In this document: in pieces, positions 63,236 to 64,000 of the stretch
How positions within the stretch are numbered: position 1 is the first letter of the stretch
Layout of the letters: every line of letters begins with the position of its first letter
DNA from: Comamonas sp. JUb58
GTDB lineage: Bacteria; Pseudomonadota; Gammaproteobacteria; Burkholderiales; Burkholderiaceae_C
Direction: 5' to 3'
Assembly (NCBI RefSeq): GCF_004364775.1
Contig: NZ_SOAL01000011.1
Coordinates: 144,552 to 208,551, forward strand
DNA: 64,000 nt
Translations under genes and position numbers: made by a program
Notes under the pieces: generated by a model
What the model was told of the DNA's origin: nothing
Database searches by the model: none
The model's input: only the letters and a program-made list of their open reading frames with translations

Positions 63236-63874
63236 ATGACCCGTACCTTGCTCTTGAACTGTGGCCCACATGGCCAGGCCAGCCATGGCTACCAACTGGC
63301 GACCGACATGCTGGCGGAGCTGGGCCTTGCGCAGCAGCCGCTGCTGGAGCGTGATCTGGTGGCAACCCCCATACCGCCGATCAGCCGCGACTATGCATTG
63401 GCGATCACCTCGAATGCCAGCGCCGATGCGCCCGCGCTGGCCTGGTCGGAAACGCTGATTAAAGAGCTGGAAGACAGCGATTTGCTGATGATTCTGACCC
63501 CCATGCACAACTTTGCGGTGCCGGCCACGCTCAAGCTCTGGCTGGACCAGGTGATCCGCATCCACCGCAGTTTTGCATCGACGCCCGAAGGCAAGATAGG
63601 TCTGATGAAAGACCGGCCCACCTTGGTGTTGGTGAGCTCCGGTGGCTTCCATGCCGGGCCCCGGGCGCGTCAGGAAGACTTTTTGACGCCTTATCTGCGC
63701 TACGCGCTGGCCTCCATCGGCATCCGCAATGTGCATTTTGTGTTGCTGCAAGGCCTGGTGTTTGGGCCCGATGCGGTGGCTGCTGCCGTGGATGGCGCGA
63801 GGGATGCCCTGCGTGAGCAGCTGGCGCCTTTCAAACAGCAGGCGCTGGAGGCTGCTGCTGCCGCTGCGCGTTGA
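63236..63874 (+). CDS. FMN-dependent NADH-azoreductase family protein
   Basis: 212 aa. Flavodoxin-like fold of AzoR: LLLNCGPHGQASHGYQLATD at the phosphate-binding start (the canonical Pro-x-Ser loop is changed), LLMILTPMHNFAVPATLKLW for the FMN dimethylbenzene side, LDQVIRIHRSF and VLVSSGGFHAG. Reduces azo or quinone compounds with NADH. Last of the three genes after the MocR regulator. Downstream is a half terminator and then an IS element. Confidence 0.87.
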   Translation: MTRTLLLNCGPHGQASHGYQLATDMLAELGLAQQPLLERDLVATPIPPISRDYALAITSNASADAPALAWSETLIKELEDSDLLMILTPMHNFAVPATLKLWLDQVIRIHRSFASTPEGKIGLMKDRPTLVLVSSGGFHAGPRARQEDFLTPYLRYALASIGIRNVHFVLLQGLVFGPDAVAAAVDGARDALREQLAPFKQQALEAAAAAAR

Positions 63875-63905
63875 GCGAACGGCAGGCAAGAAAAAGCCGC
63901 CGGCA

Positions 63906-64000
63906 TGAACTGCACCCCAAAAGTTGGACACCAGTCCAACCTTTGGGGTGTTTTTCATGACGAAATACGATGAGAGCTTCAAGCTCAAGATGGTCCAGAA
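63906..64000 (+). mobile_element. Left end of an IS3-family insertion sequence
   Basis: The end begins TGAACTGCACCCCAAAAGTT at 63906, the terminal repeat typical of IS3-family elements (CCCCAAAAGTTGGAC). CCCCAAAAGTTGGAC and GTCCAACCTTTGGGG form a hairpin (63916-63949). The transposase gene starts at 63957. The right end lies outside the window. Confidence 0.85.
63957..64000 (+). CDS. IS3-family transposase OrfA, first codons
   Basis: ATG 63957 opens MTKYDESFKLKMVQ, the helix-turn-helix N-terminus of IS3-family OrfA, which binds the element ends. Only 14 codons lie in the window. In this family OrfA and OrfB are joined by a -1 frameshift to give the active transposase; that part is outside. 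Confidence 0.82.
   Translation, partial: MTKYDESFKLKMVQ

Overview
The window is high-GC proteobacterial chromosome. Gene families and order (FecI/FecR/TonB-receptor clusters, DUF3649/DUF3325 proteins, a Bug-family solute receptor, fbp-pepN, prfB without lysS beside it) point to a beta-proteobacterium of the Comamonadaceae, probably Comamonas or a close relative. This is inferred from gene content; no 16S or database match was available.

Layout. 1-1214: the start of a receiver-domain gene and a TPR/beta-barrel outer-membrane gene. 1738-15977: two successive iron cell-surface-signalling clusters, each made of an ECF sigma factor, a FecR regulator and a TonB-dependent receptor with an N-terminal signalling domain. 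The second cluster continues into a PepSY membrane protein, DUF3649 and DUF3325 proteins, a small secreted protein and a MacB-type exporter. 16140-29695: an accessory island ending at a tRNA-Thr(CGT) gene. It starts with a C4-like antisense RNA and two coupled small genes. A leftward defence operon follows: BrxC/DUF499-type ATPase, compact PglZ, a fused remnant of a SIR2-HerA pair, DUF1156 adenine methylase, an unknown 170-aa protein and a SNF2 helicase. The island ends with a serine recombinase preceded by two coupled mini-ORFs. 29825-41532: housekeeping genes (fbp, pepN, a HAD phosphatase, prfB with its programmed frameshift, a NUDIX hydrolase, a Tas-like aldo/keto reductase, ybaK, plsY, a retropepsin-like protease). 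41729-43949: a Fur-boxed catecholate-type siderophore receptor. 44024-50252: yajQ, murB, an MFS transporter and a four-gene polar amino-acid ABC transporter. 51446-63874: a TPP enzyme, a copper group (DUF2946 protein, OprC-type receptor with a Met-rich insert, CopD-like protein), flavoproteins, a thioesterase, two enoyl-CoA hydratases, a Bug receptor, and a MocR regulator divergent from an AhpD-like gene. 63906-64000: the left end of an IS3-family element, apparently inserted into a terminator.

The most interesting part is the 11-kb defence operon at 17161-28380. It combines parts known from BREX/Pgl (PglZ, ATPase, methylase) and class 1 DISARM (SNF2 helicase plus methylase) in a compact arrangement. 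Between PglZ and the methylase lies the scar of a SIR2-HerA module whose outer ends still have operon-like spacing, so an intact seven-gene ancestor is likely. All functions are inferred from motifs read by eye; no alignment was run.
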